Shown here in pieces: positions 33,327-41,861 of a stretch of 64,000 nt of DNA. Origin of the DNA: Amycolatopsis thailandensis (lineage in GTDB: Bacteria > Actinomycetota > Actinomycetes > Mycobacteriales > Pseudonocardiaceae); the NCBI RefSeq assembly GCF_002234405.1, contig NZ_NMQT01000008.1:34973-98972 (forward strand). The letters run 5' to 3'. Under the pieces are notes generated by a model. The model searched no databases. It was not told where the DNA came from and worked only from the letters and a program-made list of their open reading frames with translations. Numbering within the stretch: the first letter of the stretch is position 1; each line of letters starts with the position of its first letter. The translations under genes were made by a program, and so were the position numbers.

Positions 33327-35568
33327 ACAGTTCGCTCCCGGCCTGCTTGTACGTCAGCCCGTCGACGACCAGCCGGGCGACCTCCAGTTCCCGTTCGCTC
33401 AAGGCGCTCAACCCGGTGGCCGCGACGGGTTCCGGAGCGCGCCCCTGGAACTGCCGGGCCGCTTCGAGCAACTGGACCATCGCCTTCCGGTCCGAGGTCC
33501 GGATCGCCGCCTGCCCGGCCAGCCGTGACGCGTCCCAGGTGAGCCCGAGTTCGTGCAGCTCCGAAGCGGCCGACGTGATCGCTTCGGGATCGAAGGTCCC
33601 GGTCAGGACCGCGAGCCAGCCGGTCGCGGCGGCGGCGAGGGCCGCCGGATAGCGGCCGCAAGGCGCGAAAGCGTTCAGCGCGGCCAGATGTTCGCCCGCC
33701 GCGGCGTGATTCTCGACGGTGATGGCGGCGTGCAGCTCGTGCCAGCGCAACGTGGCTGTCCACAGTGGAGGGTTGCCGAGTTCGTCGAGCACGGCGTGCG
33801 CGCGCTCCAGCTGACCCGCCAGTTTCGCGCTCGCGTTGCCCCGTGCGGCCGCGATCGCGAGTTCTCCCAGCGGCAGCAGCGAATACAGGTCGGGCTGCTG
33901 CCGCATCGACGCCTGATACGCCCGGTCCCAGGACCGTTGCAGGCCGGGAAGATCACTCGCCCGCCGGGCCAGGCCCAGTTGCAGGGTGGCGGCGAAGAGT
34001 TCGTCGCGTGCCTCGAGACCGTCCGGCGGCATCAGGGACTCGGCGGCGGTCTTGAGGTCGCCCGCGGTCATCGCGACCCAGCCGAGCAACAGCCGGTGCC
34101 GTTTCGCGAGCAGGTCCCCGCCGATCCGCCCGGCCACCGCGCGGCTCAGCACCGATTCGGCCAGCGCGAGTTCGCCGGAATGCAGGCCCACCAACGCCGC
34201 GAGGGCGGCGGGGCTGTCCGGCAGCGGCGCGGGCGCTCCCGCCGATTCCAGCATCGAAGCCGCGCCCAGCAGGGACGACAGCGTTTCGGTGCCGCAGCCG
34301 GACACCGAGTCGGTGATCGCGCGCGCCGTCCGTGATGCGGCGCCCGCGAACAGGGTCGGGACTTCGGGGGTCTCCAGCACGCCGCGGGCGGCTTCGAGTT
34401 TTCCGGTGCCCAGCAAGGCGATCGCGGCGAACGCCTTCGAACCGGCCCGGCCCGACCATTGGTACAGCTCGGCGCTGTGCGCCAGTTCCCCGCGGTGCGC
34501 CAGCACGGTCGCGGCCACTTCGGCACCGGCCGCCCTGGCGTCGGCGGCATCAGGATCGTCGGTACTTCCGAGCATCCCGTCGCCGAGCCGGAGCGCGGTG
34601 TCGAGGTCCCCGGCCAGCGCGGCGGCGTGCGCCCAGCCGACGGTGAGCGCCGCGCCGCGCCCACCGGCCTCGGACGCGGCTTCGTAGAACCGCGCCGCGA
34701 GTTTCGTGTCGTCGGGCATCGCCTCGCGCGCGGCCGCCTCGAAGGCCGCCGCCGCGCTCGCGCCCGAACTTCCCGTTCCCAGCAGGGATCTGGCGAGGTC
34801 GAGTACCGGAAGTCCGTCACGCAGCTGGAGTTCCAGCAGTCGTTGCAGCACCGTCAGCCGTCGCCCCGGCGAACCCCAGGTCCGGACGGCTTCGGCGGCG
34901 ATCGGCAGCAGGACGTCGTCCTCACCGAGAAGCCCTGTCGCCCTGGCGCCGTCGAAGATCTCGGGCAGCCCCTCGCGATCGCGGTTGAGCAGCGCCGCCA
35001 GGAGATCGAGATTCCGGCCGGCGCCCGCTTCCGCCGCGATCAGGAACCGGTGCACGTCGTCGTCCAGTTGTTCCAGTTCACCGCGGAAGTCCGCGAGCCG
35101 CCCGGTGACCGCGCGGAGCACGAGTCCCGGCACACCACCGGTTCTGGCGTGGACGTCTTCGGCCGTGGCCGCGTCGCCACCGGCGTGCTCGACGAGCCGC
35201 CGGACGTCGTCGACGCCGAAAGCCCCCAAAGCCACCGACCTGCCGAAGGAATCGGCGAGCGCGCGCAACGTGGTCGTCCGCGCGGCCGGCCGGAAGGCCA
35301 GGACGACGGGCGCCGTCGTTTCCTCCGCCCGCGCCTTGATCTTCGCGATCTCGTCGTCGCCGAGCTGATCGGCGTCGTCGACGAGCATCGCTTCGACCCC
35401 GGCGCCCGCGTAGTGGCGTTCGAGCAGGGCGAGCAGGTGGGTCTTCCCGTGCCCGCCGGGGGCGACGACGGTGACCCGCACCGGCAGTTCCGGGGCGGCG
35501 GTCACCTCGTCGAGCAGGGGCCGGGCACCCGGATGGATGATGCCGGGCTTGTCGAGCAATGCGTTCAA
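33202..35568 (-). CDS. iniR: IniR-like LuxR-type regulator with ATPase and helical repeats
   Basis: The 788-residue protein has an N-terminal ATPase with Walker A APGGHGKT (about 50) and Walker B-like AMLVDDADQ. A long all-helical, TPR-like middle (about 250-690) follows, and a C-terminal LuxR helix-turn-helix ends it (LSERELEVARLVVDGLTYKQAGSELFISGKTVEHHMARIRGKL, about 725-785). It lies beside iniB-iniA-iniC, as Rv0339c (IniR) does in mycobacteria, so it likely activates that operon on envelope stress. TTG at 35568 overlaps the stop of the Hsp70-like gene (TTGA) with GAAGG upstream; GTG at 35619 is the alternative. Confidence 0.8.
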   Translation of the reverse strand: MNALLDKPGIIHPGARPLLDEVTAAPELPVRVTVVAPGGHGKTHLLALLERHYAGAGVEAMLVDDADQLGDDEIAKIKARAEETTAPVVLAFRPAARTTTLRALADSFGRSVALGAFGVDDVRRLVEHAGGDAATAEDVHARTGGVPGLVLRAVTGRLADFRGELEQLDDDVHRFLIAAEAGAGRNLDLLAALLNRDREGLPEIFDGARATGLLGEDDVLLPIAAEAVRTWGSPGRRLTVLQRLLELQLRDGLPVLDLARSLLGTGSSGASAAAAFEAAAREAMPDDTKLAARFYEAASEAGGRGAALTVGWAHAAALAGDLDTALRLGDGMLGSTDDPDAADARAAGAEVAATVLAHRGELAHSAELYQWSGRAGSKAFAAIALLGTGKLEAARGVLETPEVPTLFAGAASRTARAITDSVSGCGTETLSSLLGAASMLESAGAPAPLPDSPAALAALVGLHSGELALAESVLSRAVAGRIGGDLLAKRHRLLLGWVAMTAGDLKTAAESLMPPDGLEARDELFAATLQLGLARRASDLPGLQRSWDRAYQASMRQQPDLYSLLPLGELAIAAARGNASAKLAGQLERAHAVLDELGNPPLWTATLRWHELHAAITVENHAAAGEHLAALNAFAPCGRYPAALAAAATGWLAVLTGTFDPEAITSAASELHELGLTWDASRLAGQAAIRTSDRKAMVQLLEAARQFQGRAPEPVAATGLSALSERELEVARLVVDGLTYKQAGSELFISGKTVEHHMARIRGKLGAGDRRELLAMLRELLPATEPQG

Positions 35569-36719
35569 CAGCGACCTTCGGGGGATGTGGGCGTGGCGCC
35601 GGGGGTGGACGGCGCGCACGAGCTCGAGGTGGCGGGAGGGGCTTCGGGACCCTTGTCTGCGGTGGCTTCTCGAGTGGTCAGGGTGAAGAACAGGGTGGTC
35701 GCGGCGAGCACCACGACCGCGGCTCCGGCGACGATGGGCTTGCGCCGGCTGAGCAGTTTCGCCGCCCCGGTGGGTTCTGGCAAGGGGAACGGGGTGATGT
35801 CCACCGGCGGCCGTTCGGGCCGCTCGGTGAGTTCTTCGAGCGGGTCCACCCGGGGGAGCAGGGTGGTTTCCACGGTTTCCACCGCGGCGAGGGCATTCGA
35901 TCGCGGACCGCCGGGTCGGGGAACGTCACGTCGCGCGGCGATGTTCGCCGCACCGGTCGCCACGGTGAGCACCGGGTCGCTCGAAGCGAACACGGGGCAC
36001 GGCGTGCGGCCGGAGACCGGTGGCGCCTCGCCGCAGAGCACGATGCCCGCCAGCGCCTGCGGCGGGATCCCGGCGCCGTGCGCGAGTTCGAAGACCTTGC
36101 CGACGGCCTCACCGGGGTCGACGCCTTCCACCGTCTTGACCGGCTGCCACCCGTTGACGCCGGTGGCGGCGATCGTGACCACCGCGCCGTCCGGGCCGAA
36201 TTCGCAGACACCGGCGGTGACCTCGCCGCGCGGGGCGAGATACGCGTGCAGTGCGGCGACCGGCGCCGGTACCAGTGCGGCACGGGGGAACCCGGCTTCG
36301 GCCAGCGCCCGGCGCAGCAGGTCACGGCGGAACGAGCCCCAGCCGACCGGATGCGTGAGCACGATGTGCCGCGGTTTCTCGCCGAAGCGCTCGGCCGCTT
36401 GATCCACCGCGGCGTCCACGAGGACAGCGCTGAGGGATTCGGCCGGGAACCGCTCGCCGCCCACGATCACGGGGACGTCGTCGCCGACCCGTTCGTGGAA
36501 CCCGGTCAGCAACCGGGCGGGCGCGGACAGACCCGCTTCGACGGCGGCGTCCCCGGTGAGCAGGTAGCCGTCGTCGTCGAGGAACACCGCTGTCGCCGCC
36601 GACGGACCGCGCGCGCCGAGCCACGACGGCTCGGGCGCGCCCCAGCCGTCGCCGGAGTCCACGCAGGTGGCGGCGGTGGTGCGGGTCGAGGCGATATCGA
36701 TGCCGAGGACGTAGGGCAA
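35565..36719 (-). CDS. Hsp70/actin-fold membrane-anchored protein
   Basis: The 384-residue protein has an N-terminal actin-like ATPase fold with phosphate 1 motif LGIDIASTRTTAA, the segment RHIVLTHPVGWGSFRRDLLRRALAEAG and the adenosine-side LAGIVLCGEAP, as in truncated Hsp70-like proteins. It lacks a substrate-binding domain. At about 330-352 there is one transmembrane span (PIVAGAAVVVLAATTLFFTL) followed by a short Thr/Pro-rich extracytoplasmic tail. TTG at 36719 follows AAGGAGG at 7 bases. It is coupled to IniR by TTGA overlap, suggesting it senses or gates IniR. Confidence 0.75.
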   Translation of the reverse strand: MPYVLGIDIASTRTTAATCVDSGDGWGAPEPSWLGARGPSAATAVFLDDDGYLLTGDAAVEAGLSAPARLLTGFHERVGDDVPVIVGGERFPAESLSAVLVDAAVDQAAERFGEKPRHIVLTHPVGWGSFRRDLLRRALAEAGFPRAALVPAPVAALHAYLAPRGEVTAGVCEFGPDGAVVTIAATGVNGWQPVKTVEGVDPGEAVGKVFELAHGAGIPPQALAGIVLCGEAPPVSGRTPCPVFASSDPVLTVATGAANIAARRDVPRPGGPRSNALAAVETVETTLLPRVDPLEELTERPERPPVDITPFPLPEPTGAAKLLSRRKPIVAGAAVVVLAATTLFFTLTTREATADKGPEAPPATSSSCAPSTPGATPTSPEGRC

Positions 36720-37015
36720 CGAGCATCCTCCTTCGCTTGACCAGCCCCTAAGGACCAAATAGGGCCACTCACCTGAATGGCTTGACCCATCCGGGTGAGG
36801 GTTGGCATTAAACCCAACGGGATGCGTCTCGGTTAAGTCCCTAACGCCCTAACGATGTCATACCGATCCCCTATTGGCTGAGTGGGAGACGACCAGGAGT
36901 GATCCCCGATGTGCCCAGAGGTACCGGCTCACTAACTTCGGTGACCTGCGCTCAGCCGTGCCCTCCGGCCGCTGTGCCAGCCCCCACCGACCTAGACCCC
37001 CGGGAGAGTCCTTTC
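36720..37015. promoter_or_regulatory. Divergent control region of the ini locus
   Basis: These 296 bases separate the hsp70-like/iniR pair from iniB. TTGACC at 36782-36787 followed after 18 bases by CATTAA is a possible plus-strand promoter. CTCACC and GGTGAG flank it, GTTGG/CCAAC forms a small inverted repeat just after, and CCCTAA occurs repeatedly (near 36753, 36838 and 36846). GGGAGAG precedes the iniB ATG. IniR presumably acts here. Confidence 0.5.
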
Positions 37016-38128
37016 ATGGGTTCCGTCCAGACCCTGCACGACTTCACGCTGAACCTGCTGAACGACACCGCCGCCCGCGCGGCGTTCGCCAACGACCCGC
37101 AGCAGGTCCTGGCCGACGCCGGCCTCGGCGACATCAACGCCGCCGACGTGCACGAGGTCGTCCCGCTGGTGCTCGACTTCGTCCCGGTCGAGACCGCCAC
37201 CGACATCACCGGAACCACCGCGGCCGCCGCCGACAACCTGGCGGGCTTCGGCGGCGTCGCGAACGTCGTCAACGGCACCGACGGCGAGTGCGCCGACGGC
37301 GTCCAGGGCGCGATCGACCAGCTCACCGCGCTGACCGCCGGCCTCCCGGTCGCCGTCCCCGGTGTCGACGGCCTCCCCGCCGTCCCGAGCCTCCCCGGCG
37401 CCGGTCTCCCGGGTGTCCCGGCCCTGCCGGAGCTGGGCGCTCTGCCGGAGCTCGGTGGCCTTCCCGCCGTCCCGGCCGTGCCCGCCGTCGGCGACCTGCC
37501 GGTCGACCTCCCGGGTGTGCCCGCCGTCCCGGCCGTCTCCGACGTGACCGACGTGTCGAACGCCGCCGCCGGCGTGACCGCCCTCGCGCAGAACACCGTC
37601 GGCAGCTTCGGCCTGACCGACGACCTTTCGCGTGGCCTCGACGCGGGCTCCGTCGCCCAGGCCGGTGACGTCGCCACCGGCGCCGTCGACACCGCGACCG
37701 ACCTGGCCCACGCCGTCCCGGCCGTGGACACCGCCGGGCTCCCGGCCGTCGACTCGGTCCCGGCCGTCGGCGATCTGAACAGTGACCTGCCGCGCGCCGA
37801 CGGTGTCGCGGGCGGTGCCCCGGACTTCCTGTCGACCGTCGGTGACCTGACCAGCGTCATCGGCCAGACCGGCGTCGCCGACGTCACCACCAAGGTGCAC
37901 GACATCGCGGGCAAGGCGCACGACATCGGCAACGGCAACGGCATCGCGAACGACGTGACCGACAACGTCGCGACCGACGTCACCGACAACGTCGTGAACG
38001 ACGTCGCGAACCACGCGGGCGTCAACGACGTGCACGACGTCGTGTCCGGTGTGGCCAACAACATCGGCCAGGTCGGCGACGTCCACATCGGCGACATCGC
38101 CTCGGGCAACGACATCCACATCGGCTGA
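37016..38128 (+). CDS. iniB: IniB-like protein with VPAVP low-complexity region
   Basis: In the 370-residue protein residues 1-60 match the IniB N-terminal domain (TLHDFTLNLLNDTAARAAFANDPQQVLADAGLGDINAADVHEVVP). The rest is low-complexity: short repeats of LPAVPAVPAVGDLPVDLPGV, then Asp/Asn-rich segments (VTDNVATDVTDNVVNDVANH). Mycobacterial IniB is a Gly/Ala-rich protein, likely exported and of unknown function; the region here is Pro/Val/Asp-rich instead. No signal peptide is visible. ATG at 37016 has GGGAGAG upstream. It is the first gene of iniBAC, with a hairpin before iniA. Confidence 0.8.
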   Translation: MGSVQTLHDFTLNLLNDTAARAAFANDPQQVLADAGLGDINAADVHEVVPLVLDFVPVETATDITGTTAAAADNLAGFGGVANVVNGTDGECADGVQGAIDQLTALTAGLPVAVPGVDGLPAVPSLPGAGLPGVPALPELGALPELGGLPAVPAVPAVGDLPVDLPGVPAVPAVSDVTDVSNAAAGVTALAQNTVGSFGLTDDLSRGLDAGSVAQAGDVATGAVDTATDLAHAVPAVDTAGLPAVDSVPAVGDLNSDLPRADGVAGGAPDFLSTVGDLTSVIGQTGVADVTTKVHDIAGKAHDIGNGNGIANDVTDNVATDVTDNVVNDVANHAGVNDVHDVVSGVANNIGQVGDVHIGDIASGNDIHIG

Positions 38129-38161
38129 GCTGAATAACTTTCATCTCTTGCCGTGTGCACG

Positions 38162-38191
38162 GGCCCCGCGATCGCACCAGGTCGCGGGGCC
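38162..38191 (+). terminator. Hairpin between iniB and iniA
   Basis: GGCCCCGCGA (38162-38171) and TCGCGGGGCC (38182-38191) are exact reverse complements with a 10-base loop. There is no T-run. It may partly terminate or set mRNA stability, giving more IniB than IniA and IniC. Confidence 0.75.
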
Positions 38192-38254
38192 TTCGCGGCA
38201 TGTTGGCCCATGCCACATTGATTCCGCGCTTGGTTAAGGGAACACTGCATCCCC

Positions 38255-40021
38255 GTGACAGCCCCCGCCTGGCTCGACGTGCTCAACGAGACCTTGGACG
38301 CCTGTGCCGCCCACGGCCGCGCCGACCTGGCCGAACGCCTCCGGCGCAGACGTGACCGGCAGGCACCGGGCACCCGGATCGCGGTGGTCGGTTTTCCCAA
38401 GCAGGGCAAGGGGTACCTGCTCAACGCGCTGCTGAACGCGCCAGTTTGCGCGGTCGGGGACGCGATTACCCCCGCCGTTCCGACGGAGATCGGGTACGCC
38501 GCCGACCCCGCCGCCACCCTGGTCGGGCACGGCCGGGAAAGCGTTCCGGTCGGTGACCTGGCCAAAGAGCTCGAGGTCCGGCCACCCGGCTCGCTGCGCC
38601 GGGTCGAAGTCGGCCTGCCACGCGAACTTCTCGGGACGGGCCTGGTGCTGGTGGACACCCCCGCGATCGGGGATCCCCGATCCCCGCGCACGGCGGCCAC
38701 CCTCGACGTCCTCGCCGACGCGCACGCGGTGATCCTCGTCTCCGACGCGACGCAGGAACTCCAGCCCGCCGAACTCGCGCTGGCCCGGCACATCCGGACC
38801 TGGTGCCCGGCGCTCGTCCTGGCGCTGACCAAGATCGACGTCAGCCCGGACTGGCGCGAACTCGCCGCGCGCAATCGCACCGCGCTGTCCGAGACCGGTG
38901 TCGTCGCCGACGTCTTCCCGGTGTCCGCGACGGTGCGGCAGGCCGCCGCGAAGGCCGGTGACGCCGTCCTCAACGGACAGTCCGGTTTCCCGGAACTCCT
39001 GAACTGGGTGGGGGAACAGGCCGCGCGCCCGATCGAGCGCACCCGGGCGCTCGCCGCCGCGGTGAGCGTCCGCGCGGCCGCGGTCGAACTGGTCGAGACG
39101 TTGCAGGCGCGGCTCGACGCCGTCTCCCGGGACAACGGGATCGACCAGGTCACCCTGCTGCACCAGGCACAACGGCGTAGCGAGGAGTTGCGGCGGCAGA
39201 ACGTCCGCTGGCAGAACATGCTTTCGGACGAGATCACCGATCTGGTCTCCGACGCCGAATACGACCTGCGCGAGCGGACCAGGGTGATCGTGCGGCACAT
39301 CGACCGCACCTTCGACGAAGGCGACCCGGTGCGGATCTGGCCGGATTTCCAGACCTGGCTGGAAGAAAACCTCGCCGAGACCGTCGAAACGAACTACAAC
39401 TGGGTTTCCGACCGGTCGGCCTGGATCGCGCACGCGGTCGCCACCACTTTCGGGCCGCACTACGGCCAAGCCCCCGAGCTGCCGCTGACCGGCTCCGGCG
39501 TGGACTCGATCCCCGAAGTCGGCGCCCCCAAGATCGAACGGTTCAAAATCGGGCAGAAACTCTTCACCGGACTGCGCGGCTCCTACGGTGGCGTGCTGAT
39601 GTTCGGCCTGGTCACCAGTCTCGCCGGGCTGCCGCTGATCAACCCGGTGTCCCTCGGCGCCGGTGTCGCCTTCGCCACCAAGAGCGTGCGCGACGAGGGC
39701 GGGATGCGGCTCCAGCGGCGCCAAGCGCTGGCGAAGGCCGCGGCGCAGCGTCATGTCGACGACGTGTTCATCCGGTTCAGCAAGGAGATCAAGGACGAGG
39801 TCCGGCAGGTGCAGCGGCGCCTGCGCGATCATTTCACCGCGTTGTCCGACCAGCTGGCCGAAGACCTGACCCGCCAACGGGAACTGATCATCGCCGGCTC
39901 CGCCGAACGCGACCGGCGCACCCAGCGGGTCAAGAAGGAGATCGACAGGCTCGCCGCCTTGCACCGGAAGGCGGGGGCGCTCGGCAGCGGCGCCGCGCCG
40001 CGCCGGGAGCTCTCCGCGTGA
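38255..40021 (+). CDS. iniA: IniA-like bacterial dynamin GTPase
   Basis: The 588-residue protein has a G domain with P-loop GFPKQGKG (46-53), G3 DTPAIGD and G4 TKID. A long helical stalk follows with a hydrophobic paddle-like segment (GVLMFGLVTSLAGLPLINPVSLGAGVAFATK, about 448-478) and a coiled C-terminus. IniA of mycobacteria is a dynamin-like protein that remodels the membrane and contributes to isoniazid tolerance. The P-loop residue after Lys is Gly, not the Mg-coordinating Ser/Thr, so GTP hydrolysis may be weak. GTG at 38255 has AAGGGA upstream. It is coupled to iniC by a GTGA overlap. Confidence 0.85.
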   Translation: MTAPAWLDVLNETLDACAAHGRADLAERLRRRRDRQAPGTRIAVVGFPKQGKGYLLNALLNAPVCAVGDAITPAVPTEIGYAADPAATLVGHGRESVPVGDLAKELEVRPPGSLRRVEVGLPRELLGTGLVLVDTPAIGDPRSPRTAATLDVLADAHAVILVSDATQELQPAELALARHIRTWCPALVLALTKIDVSPDWRELAARNRTALSETGVVADVFPVSATVRQAAAKAGDAVLNGQSGFPELLNWVGEQAARPIERTRALAAAVSVRAAAVELVETLQARLDAVSRDNGIDQVTLLHQAQRRSEELRRQNVRWQNMLSDEITDLVSDAEYDLRERTRVIVRHIDRTFDEGDPVRIWPDFQTWLEENLAETVETNYNWVSDRSAWIAHAVATTFGPHYGQAPELPLTGSGVDSIPEVGAPKIERFKIGQKLFTGLRGSYGGVLMFGLVTSLAGLPLINPVSLGAGVAFATKSVRDEGGMRLQRRQALAKAAAQRHVDDVFIRFSKEIKDEVRQVQRRLRDHFTALSDQLAEDLTRQRELIIAGSAERDRRTQRVKKEIDRLAALHRKAGALGSGAAPRRELSA

Positions 40022-41223
40022 CCGCCCTGGACGTCCGGGAACTGCTGAACGAGGCCGCGGCGCACTACCGGGACCGTCCGCACGCGGTGGCGATGCTGCG
40101 GGAAGGCCTGGAGCGGCTGGAAGAACCGCTGCGGGTCGGTTTCGTCGGCACGCCGGGGACCGGGAAGTCCACTTTGGTCTCCGCCCTGTCGGAGTGGCCG
40201 ACGCGAGCTTTGCGGGAGATCGATCTGTTCGACACCCCGGCGCCCACCGAGCACGTCGACGCGACGGTGCGCCTGGTGCGCCACCTCGAACCCGACGAGC
40301 TGGCCGGTACCCGGCAGGTGGGCGGTTCGGCGTTCGCCCGCCAGACCGCGGTGAACACGGTGCTGGTGCTCGGCCGGGCCGACGAGGTCGGCGCGGGCCG
40401 GATCGACGCCTTGCTCACCGCGAAGCAGCTGGCCAGGCGGGCTTGGCGGGAGGATCCGGATTGCGCGGGATTCCAGGGAGTCATCGCGGTCGCCGGGCAA
40501 CTCGGTTACGCGGGACGCGCGCTGCGCGACGACGAGTTCGAGGTGCTGCGCGCGCTGGCGTCGGTCTCCCGCCCGGAACTGGAGCGCCATCTCCTGTCCG
40601 TGGATTCCTTTGTGGACGATCCGTTCCCGCTGCGGGTCTCGCCGGAGTCGCGGAAGCATCTGGTGTCGCGGTTCGGGCTCTACGGCGTCCGGCTGGCGAT
40701 CACCCTGATCCGCACCGGTAGCGAGAGCAGGCTGAAGCTTTCGGCGGAACTCGTGCACCGCAGCGGTCTCGGCGATCTCCGGGACACGCTCGCCGGATGC
40801 TTCGTCGCCAGGGCGGAGGCGTTGAAGGCGCGCACGGCGGTACTGCGTCTGGAAGGTCTGCTCGCCACCGAGCCGCTTCCGCATAGCGACCGGCTGGCCG
40901 CGCGCGTGGAGCGATTCGCCGCGGCCGCGCACGACTTCCGGGAACTGCGGCTCATCGCCGGCATCCGCGGCGGCCGCACGACGCTGTCCGGGGAGATCGC
41001 CGAGGAGGCCGCCCGGTTGCTCGGCGCGCAAGGCCTCGCGCCCACCGAGCGGCTCGGCCTCGAACCCGACGCGGATCCGGCCGCGATCCACGCGGGCGCC
41101 GAAAGCGCGCTCGTCCGCTGGCGGCACGAGGCGGAACGGGCCGACGCCGCGCACGCCGAACGCGCCGCCGCGCGGGTGATCGTGCGTTCGGTCGAAGGAC
41201 TGCTCAGCCTTTTCGTGGCTTGA
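40018..41223 (+). CDS. iniC: IniC-like dynamin-family GTPase
   Basis: The 401-residue protein has the canonical P-loop GTPGTGKST (44-52). It has G3-like REIDLFDTPAPTEH, a switch-bearing region and a helical C-terminal half (AAARVIVRSVEGLLSLF). It is shorter than IniA, as in mycobacteria, where IniC is the partner GTPase. GTG at 40018 overlaps the iniA stop. An intact P-loop here beside the altered one in IniA suggests that IniC supplies the nucleotide switch of a hetero-oligomer. Confidence 0.85.
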   Translation: MTALDVRELLNEAAAHYRDRPHAVAMLREGLERLEEPLRVGFVGTPGTGKSTLVSALSEWPTRALREIDLFDTPAPTEHVDATVRLVRHLEPDELAGTRQVGGSAFARQTAVNTVLVLGRADEVGAGRIDALLTAKQLARRAWREDPDCAGFQGVIAVAGQLGYAGRALRDDEFEVLRALASVSRPELERHLLSVDSFVDDPFPLRVSPESRKHLVSRFGLYGVRLAITLIRTGSESRLKLSAELVHRSGLGDLRDTLAGCFVARAEALKARTAVLRLEGLLATEPLPHSDRLAARVERFAAAAHDFRELRLIAGIRGGRTTLSGEIAEEAARLLGAQGLAPTERLGLEPDADPAAIHAGAESALVRWRHEAERADAAHAERAAARVIVRSVEGLLSLFVA

Positions 41224-41231
41224 GCCGGCGT

Positions 41232-41314
41232 GGGCTGAAAGGGCCCTTCCCCGCATGCGACGTGGTGAAAGCGCCCTTCGCCGCGTGAGATGAGGGGAAA
41301 GTCCCCTTCAGCCC
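41232..41314. repeat. Modular hairpin element after iniC
   Basis: Arms 41232-41252 and 41294-41314 pair at 18 of 21 positions (core GGGCTGAA...TTCAGCCC). The interior holds a related module, GTGAAAGCGCCCTTCGCC. The words GGGGAAAGTCCCCTTC and GCATGCGA link it to hairpin 2 of the composite element at 15051-15099. It separates convergent genes and probably terminates both. Confidence 0.8.
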
Positions 41315-41318
41315 CCGG

Positions 41319-41720
41319 TCAGGCGTTCCCGAGGACCCGGCTGACGGCGATCTCGATGACCACGCGTTCCGGGTTCACCTTGGGCTGCCGGTAGCGCGCG
41401 GCGTAGCGGTTCTCGGCGTCGCGCACCGACTCCGGGTCTTCGCGCAGCACCGCGCGTCCCTCCAAAGTGGACCAGCGCGGTCCGTCGATCTGGCAGGCCG
41501 CGACCGGAATGCCCTTTTCGCCCGCTTCCTTGATCATCCGGGCCTTCTTGGACGAGCGGAACGTGATCACGCGGGCGATCCCGGCCTCGAAGTCCACCGT
41601 GACGCCGACCGCGACGACGTGCGGGGTCCCGTCGGGGCGGACGGTGGTCAGGGTGGCGAGGTGACGCTCGGTCCAGAAGTCCCGGAAGGACTCGTCGCGC
41701 GCACTCAAGTCGATCTTCAT
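41319..41720 (-). CDS. PPOX-class flavin/F420-dependent oxidoreductase
   Basis: The 133-residue protein has the split-barrel fold of pyridoxamine-phosphate-oxidase-like enzymes: RHLATLTTVRPDGTPHVVAVGVTV, VITFRSSKKARMI and a C-terminal VVIEIAVSRVLG. The segment order resembles the short F420-dependent TIGR03618 group common in actinomycetes. The substrate is unknown. It converges with iniC across a hairpin element. Confidence 0.8.
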   Translation of the reverse strand: MKIDLSARDESFRDFWTERHLATLTTVRPDGTPHVVAVGVTVDFEAGIARVITFRSSKKARMIKEAGEKGIPVAACQIDGPRWSTLEGRAVLREDPESVRDAENRYAARYRQPKVNPERVVIEIAVSRVLGNA

Positions 41721-41767
41721 GGGGTCAACGCTAGGGCACCGTTCATGAAAGCGTCATTTGAGGTAAT

Positions 41768-41788
41768 AGTAAGGAAACTTTCTTAACT
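41768..41788. promoter_or_regulatory. Imperfect palindrome upstream of the GH8 gene
   Basis: AGTAAGGAAA-C-TTTCTTAACT pairs at 8 of 10 positions. Similar AGGAAA-TTTCCT palindromes occur upstream of secreted glycoside hydrolase genes in actinomycetes, so it is a likely repressor site about 75 bases before the GH8 ATG. Confidence 0.5.
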
Positions 41789-41861
41789 CTCTTGTTTTTG
41801 GCCGATCCGGCTGTCACTCTCGAAACGCGCCGCCGCCACCAACGACGTTTCCGGAGGAGCC

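Noticed and set aside
36952..39309. Very long minus-strand open frame opposite iniB and iniA
   Set aside because: Ser/Arg/Ala-rich composition typical of an antisense frame in high-GC DNA. The plus strand has recognisable IniB and IniA domains and ribosome sites.
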